From NCBI GenBank assembly GCA_964445985.1, contig CAYUMU010000103.1, positions 1 to 21,748 of the forward strand: 21,748 nt of DNA, written 5' to 3'. This stretch comes from CAYUMU01 sp964445985. GTDB lineage: Bacteria > Planctomycetota > Planctomycetia > Pirellulales > S012-138. Both the position numbers and the translations under genes were made by a program. The notes beneath the pieces are model-generated. The model was not told the origin of the DNA and did no database searches. It worked only from the letters and a program-made list of their open reading frames with translations. This document shows, piece after piece, positions 14,528-21,677 of the stretch. Position 1 is the stretch's first letter. Each line of letters opens with the position of its first letter.

Positions 14528-15946
14528 ATGCATCCGTTTTCTACTCCGCTGCCCCGCCGTACCTTCTTGGTCGCCTCCACCGTAGGCTACGCCGGTCTGT
14601 CGTTGGGCGCCCGCCTCCAAGCCGCGCCCACCGCCCCTCAACCCGCCAAGGGGGGCGGCAAAGCCAAGTCCACCATCCTGTTTTTTCTCTGCGGCGGCGC
14701 GTCGCACATCGATACCTGGGACCTCAAACCCAAGGCCCCGGCCGAGTACCGTGGCGAGTTTCAAGCCGCGGAAACCACGGCCCCTGGCGTGCGGCTTTGC
14801 GAGCACCTCCCGCTGCTGGCAAAGCAAGCCCATCACCTGGCGGTGGTCAACTCGGTGAATGGCCGCGTGAACACCAACGACCATCACGCCGGCTACTACT
14901 ACAACCTCACCGGCCACGAAGCCGACCCCACCTTCCTCAGCCTGGGCAATAACCGCACGCCGATGCCCGACGATTGGCCTTACCTAGGCACGGTGGCGGC
15001 CTCGCGGCGGCCTCAGCACCCCAGTCTGCCCAATGCCATTACCCTGCCTTACAAACCGAGCCGGGCGCCCTATACCCGGCCGGGCCAATTCGCCGCCCGG
15101 CTGGGCGTGGAGTTCGACCCCCTGTATGTGGACGGCAGCCACGATAGTCCCCTGGAGTTTCACGCTCCGGCCCTTACCCTGCACGGCGACATCGACCCGC
15201 GCCGGTTCAATGTGCGGCGTGGTTTGCTCTCGGAACTGGATAACGCCCAGCGGCAGTTCGACCGCGCCTCCTCGGTGCAAAGCTGGAATCAGCAGCTCGA
15301 TCGGGCTTTCTCCCTGCTGTCGTCATCGACGACCACTGCCGCTTTCGACGTGGCCAGCGAACCGCTCGAACTCCGCGAGCGCTACGGCCAAACCGCCAAC
15401 GGCATGAGCCTGCTGCTCGCCCGCCGGTTGGCCGAGGCGGGCGTGCCGTTCATCACGGTGTTCTGGTTGGAAGACACCCGCAAAGAGACCAAATGCCCCG
15501 GCGCCACGGGCTGGGACACCCACGGCAACAACTTCAAATGCCTGAAGAGCACGTTGCTGCCTGAGTTCGACCGCGGCTTTGCCACGTTGATCGACGATCT
15601 CAGCCAGCGCGGCATGCTCGACGAAACCATGCTGCTGGTGACCAGCGAGATGGGCCGCAAACCTCTCATCGGCGACCGCCGTAGCGGCGGAGTTGCCGGC
15701 TCGGGCCGCGACCACTGGACGCACTGCCTCAGCGTGCTGATGGCCGGAGGCGGCATTCGCGGCGGGCAGACCTACGGCTCGAGCGACCGCTTCGCCGAAT
15801 ACCCTGCCGCCAACCCGGTCACCCCAGCCCACGTGGCCAAAACCGTGTACCACGCGATGGGCGTCACCGACCTTAGCGCCAAAGACAAAGACGGACGCGT
15901 CTTCAACCTGCTGGAACAGGGCGAACCGATCCTGGATCTGTTCTGA
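14528..15946 (+). CDS. DUF1501 protein with twin-arginine leader, second and divergent
   Basis: The protein has 472 residues from ATG 14528. The leader MHPFSTPLPRRTFLVAST has a P-R-R-x-F-L twin-arginine motif (Arg10-Arg11), then a hydrophobic run (VGYAGLSLGARLQAA), so Tat export is likely. Family landmarks are FFLCGGASHIDTWDLKP at the start of the mature part, LLVTSEMGRKP and GRDHWTHCLSVLMAGGG in the C-terminal third, and VTPAHVAKTVYHAMGV near the end. It differs clearly from the DUF1501 protein at 6917-8353, so the two are not recent duplicates. ATG 14486, in frame 14 codons upstream, is an alternative start; neither has a good ribosome-binding site. It appears to be a single-gene unit, converging on the DUF1559 gene. 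The biochemical role of the family is unknown. Confidence 0.9.
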   Translation: MHPFSTPLPRRTFLVASTVGYAGLSLGARLQAAPTAPQPAKGGGKAKSTILFFLCGGASHIDTWDLKPKAPAEYRGEFQAAETTAPGVRLCEHLPLLAKQAHHLAVVNSVNGRVNTNDHHAGYYYNLTGHEADPTFLSLGNNRTPMPDDWPYLGTVAASRRPQHPSLPNAITLPYKPSRAPYTRPGQFAARLGVEFDPLYVDGSHDSPLEFHAPALTLHGDIDPRRFNVRRGLLSELDNAQRQFDRASSVQSWNQQLDRAFSLLSSSTTTAAFDVASEPLELRERYGQTANGMSLLLARRLAEAGVPFITVFWLEDTRKETKCPGATGWDTHGNNFKCLKSTLLPEFDRGFATLIDDLSQRGMLDETMLLVTSEMGRKPLIGDRRSGGVAGSGRDHWTHCLSVLMAGGGIRGGQTYGSSDRFAEYPAANPVTPAHVAKTVYHAMGVTDLSAKDKDGRVFNLLEQGEPILDLF

Positions 15947-16065
15947 CCCGTCCCGTCGCCGCCCATCGCGCATCCGGCGCTTGCCAACGAAAACGGCCAC
16001 CGCAGGTCACAAAACCCACGGCGGCCGCGGCAATTTTCTATAAAAACAAACCGTCAGGCGACTCC

Positions 16066-17076
16066 TTACGGCAGATCGTAAGGGGTGCTATCGCCACGAC
16101 CACCCATGGCCTGCAACGCAGTTCCCTGGGCATAGGTCTTAACCGCTTGAACGCGGGTATCGCCAAACGCGAACTGCGCCGTTCCAGGGTGCCAGCTTCC
16201 CATCCGGTAGCTTTCTTGATCGGTACTACTCATGGCTGTCGGCTGTGGCCAATCGGCACGGGGAGCTAACCCAAGCCCGGGAATCTTACTGGTCTCCCAA
16301 CTGCCGGCCGTGGAACTGCCCCCATTGTACCCAACCATGCGAGGATAATCGAAGCTCACAGCGCCAAGGTTGGCAGGGGTGACGTGTTTTTCACCGAACA
16401 ATGCCGTGTAAGACATTCCATCGGTAATGCCGCCAAAGGTCACTCTCGAACGCACAACAACTCCTCCTGGGGCGGTTGGCGTCGCCACGCTGCCGCTGTG
16501 GTATTGAAAAGCTCCTTGCATATGGTCGTTTGCCCCGTTGGGGTTTGGGTCGGCTGCAATCCATGATCCACCGTTTGACCAACCGGTGGCCCAATATCCG
16601 CTGGGGAAGTACGTCACGATGATCGGTACGTAATCCACTGCTTGGGCGATACCATGTTGACCCTGTCGAAAACCTCGCGTCGGGCAGTAGTACAGCGAGG
16701 AACGAAAGGCCCGGTTAATGGCTTGGTTCGTGGAACTTCCGGGATTGGCATTAGCAGTCGCGCTATCGGCGCTGTTAACCAGATTCATCTGGTTGAATGT
16801 GGGAGCCATCTCCATCACGGGCCACATCAGACAGAAGGTACCACGATCACCGTACCCGGAGGGCGGAACCTGCTCGGCGTTGCGGTCGCCGTACAATAAA
16901 ACGCCATTCGCAAGCTGCTTCAAGTTGTTGGCGCAATTCGCTCGTCTTGCCGATTCGCGAGCTGCCTGAATGGCTGGCAGGAGCATGGCGATGAGAATGC
17001 CGATGATCGCGATGACCACTAGCAACTCCACCAGTGTGAAACCAAGCTTGCGCGCAATCCTACTTCTGCTGTTCAT
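16066..17076 (-). CDS. DUF1559 prepilin-like protein, copy 1
   Basis: The protein has 336 residues. The N-terminus ARKLGFTLVELLVVIAIIGI is a classic type IV prepilin leader: cleavage is expected between Gly and Phe, the Glu at +5 is present, and the hydrophobic helix continues to AMLLPAIQAARESARR. The body is the DUF1559 (SBP_bac_10-like) domain that planctomycetes carry in many copies. It is thought to form pseudopilin-like surface or secretion structures, but the role is not established. The usual C-terminal H-x9-DG motif is altered here to HPGTAQFAFGDT, with Thr after the Asp. ATG 17076 is chosen because GAGGAGG (17085-17091) lies eight bases upstream. The in-frame codons back to 17160 fall in the conserved leader. 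It is about 90% identical by eye to copy 2, and probably has its own promoter. Confidence 0.92.
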   Translation of the reverse strand: MNSRSRIARKLGFTLVELLVVIAIIGILIAMLLPAIQAARESARRANCANNLKQLANGVLLYGDRNAEQVPPSGYGDRGTFCLMWPVMEMAPTFNQMNLVNSADSATANANPGSSTNQAINRAFRSSLYYCPTRGFRQGQHGIAQAVDYVPIIVTYFPSGYWATGWSNGGSWIAADPNPNGANDHMQGAFQYHSGSVATPTAPGGVVVRSRVTFGGITDGMSYTALFGEKHVTPANLGAVSFDYPRMVGYNGGSSTAGSWETSKIPGLGLAPRADWPQPTAMSSTDQESYRMGSWHPGTAQFAFGDTRVQAVKTYAQGTALQAMGGRGDSTPYDLP

Positions 17077-17160
17077 GCAACGAACCTCCTCAATGAAAGA
17101 ACAAATGAGAACGTGCGGCTTCGGAAATTGAATCGACAAACAACGGTAAAGTTGCCGCAC
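17077..17160 (-). promoter_or_regulatory. conserved 5' leader of DUF1559 copy 1
   Basis: This 84-base leader aligns with the leader of copy 2 (18591-18688) despite drift between the genes. GTGCGGC at its 5' end is complementary to GCCGCAC 34 bases later (plus-strand positions 17154-17160 and 17113-17119). Between them both copies keep TCGATTCAATT. The inverted repeat could close a stem in the mRNA. Whether it regulates translation, or only reflects recent duplication, cannot be told from two copies. Confidence 0.4.
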
Positions 17161-17167
17161 TGAGGAG

Positions 17168-17197
17168 AGAGTAACGAGCAGGGGGGTGGTAAGGCAA
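17168..17197 (-). promoter_or_regulatory. putative promoter of DUF1559 copy 1
   Basis: Read on the minus strand, TTGCCT (17192-17197) is followed after 18 bases by TACTCT (17168-17173), with A/T-rich sequence upstream. The aligned position in copy 2 reads TTGACT, 17 bases, TAATCT. Transcription from here would begin near the conserved leader. The -10 box is poor, so the assignment rests mainly on alignment of the two copies. Confidence 0.35.
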
Positions 17198-17225
17198 ATC
17201 TACTTAAAAATGAAGAACTGCTAAC

Positions 17226-17240
17226 TATTGAGCCTCAATA
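17226..17240. promoter_or_regulatory. perfect palindrome upstream of the DUF1559 copy 1 promoter
   Basis: TATTGAG-C-CTCAATA is a perfect 7+1+7 palindrome about 30 bases upstream of the proposed -35 box. It has the size and form of an operator for a dimeric regulator, but no counterpart is seen upstream of copy 2, and chance is possible. Confidence 0.25.
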
Positions 17241-17250
17241 GATATTGAAA

Positions 17251-17270
17251 AAGGAGTTCGAAAACTCCTT
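17251..17270 (-). terminator. weak hairpin with short T run
   Basis: AAGGAGTT (17251-17258) and AACTCCTT (17263-17270) form an 8-bp stem with a four-base loop. On the minus strand it ends in a run of five T residues, two within the stem. It could be a second, backup terminator for copy 2, about 295 bases past its stop, just before the copy 1 promoter region. Confidence 0.4.
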
Positions 17271-17493
17271 GCAAATCAGGCTGGATTGGGTTATGAGATC
17301 CTTGATGGTCTAATTGCAGTTCAATATTTTCGCAGCCCAACAGCTCTCAAAAAGTGGCATCGCGAACCCGTGACGCCAGTTCGTGAAGAACGCCAGCCAA
17401 ACCCTCACCGATCGAGACGAATGCCCCCCCCGCGGTGGTGTAGCGAGTTGGGACGGGTTATCCGCTTTGCAGTTAACAAAGCATTACGAAAAT

Positions 17494-17528
17494 AGCCTGG
17501 GAGGAAAGTCAATCTTTCCACCCAGGCT
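17494..17528 (-). terminator. intrinsic terminator of DUF1559 copy 2
   Basis: A 15-bp stem with one central A/A mismatch (17494-17508 with 17514-17528, loop of five) lies 36 bases past the stop of copy 2. On the minus strand the stem is followed by ATTTTC. Stem strength and position fit Rho-independent termination. No equivalent structure follows copy 1. The rest of 17271-17493 shows nothing else. Confidence 0.65.
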
Positions 17529-17564
17529 TGAGAAAACTGTGATTAGTGTGATTGCTTTGAGCGA

Positions 17565-18590
17565 TTACGGCAGATCGTAAGGGGTGCTATCGCCACGACC
17601 ACCCATGGCCTGCAACGCAGTTCCCTGGGCATAGGTCTTAACCGCTTGAACGCGGGTATCGCCAAACGCGAACTGCGCCGTTCCAGGGTGCCAGCTTCCC
17701 ATCCGGTAGCTTTCTTGATCGGTGTTGCTCATGGCGGTCGGCTGCGGCCAATCGGCACGCGGAGCGAGCCCCAGCCCAGGAATCTTCCCAGTCTCCCAGG
17801 TGCTTCCGGCGTAGCCAACCATGCGAGGATAATCGAAGTTCGCAGTCCCGAGATTAGCGGGCGTAACGTGCTTTTCCCCAAAAAATGCCGTGTAAGACAT
17901 TCCATCGGTAATGCCGCCAAAGGTCACTCTCGAACGCACAACAACTCCGCCTGGGGCGGTTGGCGTCGCCACGCTGCCGCTGTGGTACTGAAAAGGTCCT
18001 TGCATGTGATCATTTGCACCGTTGGGGTTCAAGTCAGCTGCTACCCATGAAGTGACATGGGACCATCCGGTGACGTAGTAGCCACTGGGAAAATAGGTGA
18101 TGGTGATCGGTATGTAGTCCACGGCTTGGGCAGTACCATGTTGACCCTGTCGAAAACCGCGCGTCGGGCAGTAGTACAGCGCGGAACGAAAGGCCCGGTT
18201 AATGGCTTGGTTCGTGGAAGTTCCAGGGTTCACATTGGCAGTGGTGCTATCGGCGGTGTTGACCAGATTCAACTGGTTGAATGTGGGCGCCATCTCCATC
18301 ACCGGCCACATCAAGCAGAAGGCACCACGATCACCGTACCCGGAGGGCGGAACCTGCTCGGCGTTGCGGTCGCCGTACNNNNNNNNNNNNNNNNNNNNNN
18401 NNNNNNNNNNNNNNNNNNNNNNNNNNNNNNNNNNNNNNNNNNNNNNNNNNNNNNNNNNNNNNNNNNNNNNNNNNNNNNCCTGAATGGCTGGCAGGAGCAT
18501 GGCGATGAGAATGCCGATGATCGCGATGACCACCAGCAACTCCACCAGTGTAAAACCAAGCTTGCGCGCAGTACTACCTCTACCGTTCAT
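17565..18590 (-). CDS. DUF1559 prepilin-like protein, copy 2 (interrupted by assembly gap)
   Basis: This is a paralogue of the gene at 16066-17076. It keeps the prepilin leader ARKLGFTLVELLVVIAIIGI, the same DUF1559 body and the same altered C-terminal motif HPGTAQFAFGDT. Relative to copy 1 it lacks five residues (YAGSTWETGK against YNGGSSTAGSWETSK). Residues just after the N-terminal helix are hidden by 100 N. By alignment the missing sequence should be 70 bases, giving a protein of about 331 residues. Because 100 and 70 leave the same remainder modulo 3, the frame survives the placeholder. ATG 18590 is preferred, with GGAGAGGG (18600-18607) nine bases upstream. A good terminator follows, so it is probably a single-gene transcript. 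The gap is an assembly artefact, not a pseudogene. Confidence 0.9.
   Translation of the reverse strand: MNGRGSTARKLGFTLVELLVVIAIIGILIAMLLPAIQXXXXXXXXXXXXXXXXXXXXXXXXXXXXXXXXXXYGDRNAEQVPPSGYGDRGAFCLMWPVMEMAPTFNQLNLVNTADSTTANVNPGTSTNQAINRAFRSALYYCPTRGFRQGQHGTAQAVDYIPITITYFPSGYYVTGWSHVTSWVAADLNPNGANDHMQGPFQYHSGSVATPTAPGGVVVRSRVTFGGITDGMSYTAFFGEKHVTPANLGTANFDYPRMVGYAGSTWETGKIPGLGLAPRADWPQPTAMSNTDQESYRMGSWHPGTAQFAFGDTRVQAVKTYAQGTALQAMGGRGDSTPYDLP
18379..18478. other. assembly gap (100 N)
   Basis: Exactly 100 N interrupt the DUF1559 copy 2 gene, the usual placeholder for a gap of unknown size. In copy 1 the same flanks (GGTCGCCGTAC and CCTGAATGGCTGG) are 70 bases apart (16895-16964). The flanks are almost identical between copies, so the gap probably arose from collapsed paralogues. 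Confidence 0.97.
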
Positions 18591-18688
18591 AGAATTGGAC
18601 CCTCTCCAAAGAAAACGAGAAAAATGAGCAATGAAAATGTGCGGCTTTGGAATTGAATCGATAAGCATCGAAAAGCTGCCGCAAGGAG
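18591..18688 (-). promoter_or_regulatory. conserved 5' leader of DUF1559 copy 2
   Basis: This is the counterpart of the leader at 17077-17160. It keeps TTGCGGCAGCTTTT, ATCGATTCAATT and AAAGCCGCACA. TGCGGC and GCCGCA can pair as an outer stem, with UUU/AAA continuing past a three-base bulge as in copy 1. An inner TCGAT-GCTT-ATCGA hairpin is possible in this copy. Sequence close to the start codon is less conserved than the outer block. Confidence 0.4.
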
Positions 18689-18689
18689 G

Positions 18690-18718
18690 AGATTAGCGAT
18701 CGGCGGGTGATAAGTCAA
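18690..18718 (-). promoter_or_regulatory. putative promoter of DUF1559 copy 2
   Basis: On the minus strand TTGACT (18713-18718), a 17-base spacer and TAATCT (18690-18695) resemble a sigma-70 promoter. The -35 box is near consensus and the -10 box is moderate. The A/T-rich run AATTTTTTTAAATATAT directly upstream could act as an UP element. The arrangement is conserved in copy 1. Confidence 0.45.
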
Positions 18719-19123
18719 ATATATTTAAAAAAATTACATAACGGCTAAGGCATTGCCCCAGCTATCGCAATGTAGCCCGGATGGCGAGTCGCGAATGGCT
18801 TTAAATTGATAGGTTATGCGATATAAATGCCAAGGCGACCTTCCCGCTCCAACGAGGGGGCTTCGTGCGGTGTCAATGAAAATAATAGTTTTTTGCTTTC
18901 CAAATTCAGCGCTTGTGGAAATATATTCACCGCCTTGCGTTCATCCAGAATGAGCCTTCGAAGGCGCCGATGGCCCCGAACCGCCCTCAAGAGCGAACTG
19001 AGCCATTACGGCAAATTGACGAGACCAGCCGACCAAACGCCCGCATGTCAGCCACCGAAACCGCGCGGCATCCATGGCCCTTTTGCTTCCGTTCGTTACC
19101 GCCTTGTGGCTGGCCCCGCTTGT
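18719..19123. other. intergenic region without supported gene
   Basis: About 400 bases between the DUF1559 copy 2 promoter and the terminator of the oxidoreductase gene. A 100-codon plus-strand ORF (18827-19129) has no recognisable content or ribosome-binding site and is not called. A perfect 12-base palindrome, GCCTTCGAAGGC, lies at 18954-18965. I see no RNA gene. Confidence 0.5.
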
Positions 19124-19164
19124 GAATAAAAAAGCTGCCGGCCTTGCATGGCAAAGCCGGCAGC
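19124..19164 (-). terminator. intrinsic terminator of the Gfo/Idh/MocA gene
   Basis: A 14-bp stem with a single mismatch (19134-19147 with 19151-19164, three-base loop) is followed on the minus strand by TTTTTTATT (19125-19133). It starts about 50 bases past the stop at 19214. This is the clearest Rho-independent terminator in the window. Confidence 0.82.
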
Positions 19165-19213
19165 GGGTTACGTCAGGTTTTATGGGCTCGCCTTAGCGGG
19201 CCTAACTTTTGAC

Positions 19214-20662
19214 TTACACCTTCTCTGGCACCACGAATGGTTTGCGATATTCGCGGGTGAGCATGGTGTCGGCCTGGGCGTTGCCGATGAACTTCTCGGT
19301 TTTGGGATCGATCTTGAGCTGTTCGCCCAAGCCGATCTTCATGTCGGCCGACTTGAGGCCGTTCTGTTCCAGGTGCTCGATCGTCCGCTCGTAGGTGGCG
19401 GTGTTTTCCTGGTTGCTCTTCAGCTTTTCCTTGGCCTCGCCCACCGAGGTTTGCTCGCCCAGGCGGTACGAAATATTGCCGAGGTGGCACAGGGCGCTGG
19501 AGAGGTGGCCTTCTTCGATATCGGCGTTGAGGTCGCTGGCGTTGCGGCTGCGGACGGCCGTCAAGAAGTTGTTGAAGTGGTGGCTGTCGGAACCGCTGCT
19601 GAAGGTCTTGACCACCTTGCCGTTTTTATCGAACACGGTGCCGCCGTTATAACTGGGGCTGACCAGGTAGCCTTCGCTGCCGTAGAAGATCACGCCGACC
19701 TTCGAGCCCATGTAGTCGGGCGTATCGAGGCCGCGGACCTCGAACACCAGGGTTTTATCGCCGTAGTCGTGGATGCAAACCTGGGTGTTGGCGGTGTCAC
19801 CGGCGTCTTCGTAGCCGTAGCGTCCGCCGTAGCTCAGCACGCCCTGGCCCAGGTCGTTCACCTGCAGACCCCAGCGAGCGATATCCATTTGGTGGATGCC
19901 CTGGTTGCCCAGGTCGCCGTTGCCGTAGGGCCATTGCCAGTGCCAATCGTAGTGCAGTTGCTTGCGGGTGAGCGGCAACAGCGGGGCCGGGCCGCTCCAC
20001 AGGTCGTAATTCACCGTTTCGGGCACGGAGTATTCACCCCGCTCGCCGATCGTCTTGCGGCGCTTGTAGCACAGGCCGCGCGCCAGTTTGACCTCGCCCA
20101 ACTGGCCCGAGGTGATGTACTCAATGGCCTCTTGCATGCCGGGGTTGGAACGGCTTTGGGTGCCGGTCTGGCAGATCTTGTTGTGCTTGCGGGCCGCTTC
20201 CACGATCCGCCGGCCTTCGCTCACGTTGTGGCTGACAGGCTTTTCCAGGTAGACGTCTTTGCCGGCCTGAATGGCCCAAATGGCGCACAGGGCGTGCCAG
20301 TGGTTGGGCGTGGCGGTGGTGATGAAATCGACGTTGGGGTCATCGAACACCTCGCGCATGTCGGCCACGGCCTTGGGGCGGCGACCCTGCTTTTGGGCAA
20401 TGCCATCGGCGCGGCTGTTGGCCACGCTGCTGTCGGCATCGCAAATGTAGGTGATCTCGGTTTGGGCGCCGCCGGCATAAGCATTGATGTGGCTGCCGCC
20501 ACGGCCCTTGCAACCAATCACTGCCACGCGCAGCTTTTCGTTGGGGCTCTTGGTGGCCGCGGGTTGATCTTGAGCGAACGCAGAAGACATCGGGCCTGCC
20601 GCCAACGCCGCGGCGGTGGCAAACATCGAGTCTTCGAGGAAGCGACGTCGTGTGTACGACAT
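19214..20662 (-). CDS. Gfo/Idh/MocA-family oxidoreductase with twin-arginine leader
   Basis: The protein has 482 residues. The N-terminus MSYTRRRFLEDSMFATAAA has a T-R-R-R-F-L Tat motif, and SSAFA before QDQ (about residue 30) is a plausible signal-peptidase site, so the enzyme is exported folded with its cofactor. The mature part opens with the Rossmann strand KLRVAVIGCKGRGGSH (43-58). TATPNHWHA (116-124) and YLEKPVSHN (138-146) are the family signatures; Lys141 of EKP is the usual catalytic or substrate-binding lysine. GNQGIHQMDIARWGL lies in the C-terminal alpha/beta domain. The family oxidises or reduces sugars and related alcohols with NAD(P); the substrate is not readable. AAGGAG (20668-20673), five bases before ATG 20662, fixes the start. 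It lies downstream of a nitrilase-family gene on the same strand, 178 bases away, and ends at a strong terminator. Confidence 0.94.
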   Translation of the reverse strand: MSYTRRRFLEDSMFATAAALAAGPMSSAFAQDQPAATKSPNEKLRVAVIGCKGRGGSHINAYAGGAQTEITYICDADSSVANSRADGIAQKQGRRPKAVADMREVFDDPNVDFITTATPNHWHALCAIWAIQAGKDVYLEKPVSHNVSEGRRIVEAARKHNKICQTGTQSRSNPGMQEAIEYITSGQLGEVKLARGLCYKRRKTIGERGEYSVPETVNYDLWSGPAPLLPLTRKQLHYDWHWQWPYGNGDLGNQGIHQMDIARWGLQVNDLGQGVLSYGGRYGYEDAGDTANTQVCIHDYGDKTLVFEVRGLDTPDYMGSKVGVIFYGSEGYLVSPSYNGGTVFDKNGKVVKTFSSGSDSHHFNNFLTAVRSRNASDLNADIEEGHLSSALCHLGNISYRLGEQTSVGEAKEKLKSNQENTATYERTIEHLEQNGLKSADMKIGLGEQLKIDPKTEKFIGNAQADTMLTREYRKPFVVPEKV

Positions 20663-20777
20663 GGGAACTCCTTGAGGGACCGCGAGACGAAAAGTATGGG
20701 CGAGGGTGTTTTGCGTAAACCTCTAGAATACTTAACCGGCGGGGTGTATTGCCAGCTTTTGGCGGAAATTTTGGAGG

Positions 20778-20828
20778 GGCTAGTGGCTGGGGGCTGGGGG
20801 CTGGTTGCTAGTGGTTGGTTGTTGGGGG
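20778..20828. repeat. GGCTGG-type low-complexity repeat
   Basis: A degenerate run of CTAGTGG, CTGGGGG, CTGGTTG and CTAGTGG blocks lies between the nitrilase and oxidoreductase genes, just past the nitrilase stop. It is built of the same 7-base units as the 22-bp tandem repeat at 14187-14252, suggesting one expanding repeat family. Confidence 0.6.
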
Positions 20829-20840
20829 CGTTCTTTTTAT

Positions 20841-21677
20841 CTATTTGAGTGCCGAGGCGAACTCTTCTCGTTTTACGGTGTCGGCGAACAGCACCTTCGC
20901 GCAGTCTTCCAGGTTGTATTTGAACATGGCCTGGGTGGCCTGGTCGAGGTCGATGTTGGCCACCAGCAGTTGCTCCTGCTTTAGTTCGGCTTGGGCGGCG
21001 ATTTGGCCGTCGGGGGCCACGATCATTGAGCAGCAGTTTTGATGCGGCAGCAAACAGGGGTTGCACGAAGCAAACCAGATCGTGTTTTCCGCGGCCCTGG
21101 TGACGATCATCGCGTGATGGATGGGGATTTTCCAATCGTTGGGCCGCGTGGTGTTGTTTTGCGGATGGAATACCAACCGCGCCCCCTGCCGCACGCATTC
21201 GGCCGTGGTTTCGGCAAAGCGAAAGCCTTCGAAGCAGATCACCACCCCCACGCACACGCCCTGCAGCGTGAAGGTTTCGATGGTTTCACCGGCAGAATAG
21301 GCAATGGCATCGAGCGGCGTAAGCTTGGTCTTATGATGGGCTCCCAGGATCGTACCCCGCTCATCGATCACCAGGGCCGAGTTGTAAGGCTTGCCGCCTT
21401 CTGCGTGCGGAACCTCGGTGCCCAGGATGCAGGCCATGCCGAGGCTGCCGCAGCGCCGGGCGACTTCGGCATGCAGGGCATCGAGCTGTTCCACGGGGCA
21501 GGGCTGCTCGGGCGTGGCGATATCGACCCGATAGCCCACCGTTTGGGTTTCGGGGAAGCACACAATTTGCACGCCCTGGCGGCCGGCTTCGTCGACAAAT
21601 CGCAGAATGGTCTCGGCGTTTTGATCAAAGTCGGCCGTTTGCTTCACCTGGGCCAAACCGATGCGGAGCGAATTCAT
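20841..21677 (-). CDS. carbon-nitrogen hydrolase (nitrilase superfamily)
   Basis: The protein has 278 residues, typical of single-domain nitrilase-superfamily amidases. The Glu-Lys-Cys triad is visible: Glu43 in CFPETQTVGY, Lys116 in AHHKTKLTP, and Cys148 in GVVICFEGFRFAE. The start at MNSLRIGLAQVKQTADFDQN matches the family N-terminus, and no signal peptide is present, so it acts in the cytoplasm. Members hydrolyse nitriles, amides, carbamoyl groups or omega-amides such as alpha-ketoglutaramate. The motif neighbourhood does not single out one of these, so the substrate is left open. ATG 21677 is used, with a weak GGAGAG upstream. The gene may be cotranscribed with the Gfo/Idh/MocA gene, although the repeat-bearing gap of 178 bases leaves room for a separate promoter. 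Beyond 21677 only 71 bases remain, with nothing assignable. Confidence 0.92.
   Translation of the reverse strand: MNSLRIGLAQVKQTADFDQNAETILRFVDEAGRQGVQIVCFPETQTVGYRVDIATPEQPCPVEQLDALHAEVARRCGSLGMACILGTEVPHAEGGKPYNSALVIDERGTILGAHHKTKLTPLDAIAYSAGETIETFTLQGVCVGVVICFEGFRFAETTAECVRQGARLVFHPQNNTTRPNDWKIPIHHAMIVTRAAENTIWFASCNPCLLPHQNCCSMIVAPDGQIAAQAELKQEQLLVANIDLDQATQAMFKYNLEDCAKVLFADTVKREEFASALK

Larger units (their letters stand above)
16066..18718 (-). repeat. tandem duplication of a DUF1559 gene with its leader and promoter
   Basis: Two units in direct orientation, 16066-17197 and 17565-18718, share the coding region and the upstream leader and promoter region. Similarity begins at the stop codons and ends within about 20-30 bases upstream of the putative -35 boxes. 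The offset is 1499 bases at the 3' end. Identity is mosaic: the first 159 bases from each stop are identical, while the adjoining stretch has many substitutions and a 15-base indel. Confidence 0.85.

Noticed and set aside
17565..18590. DUF1559 copy 2 as a pseudogene
   Set aside because: The only interruption is the N placeholder. The frame is intact on both sides and the leader, motif and length match copy 1.
18827..19129. 100-codon plus-strand ORF upstream of DUF1559 copy 2
   Set aside because: It has no ribosome-binding site, no recognisable content, and a composition unlike the real genes. It also runs into the terminator hairpin of the opposite-strand gene.
19148..20848. 566-codon plus-strand ORF opposite the Gfo/Idh/MocA gene
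   Set aside because: It is antisense to a gene with complete family motifs, a good ribosome-binding site and a terminator. The long frame reflects GC-biased third positions, and its Val/Ala/Gly-rich translation has no recognisable domain.
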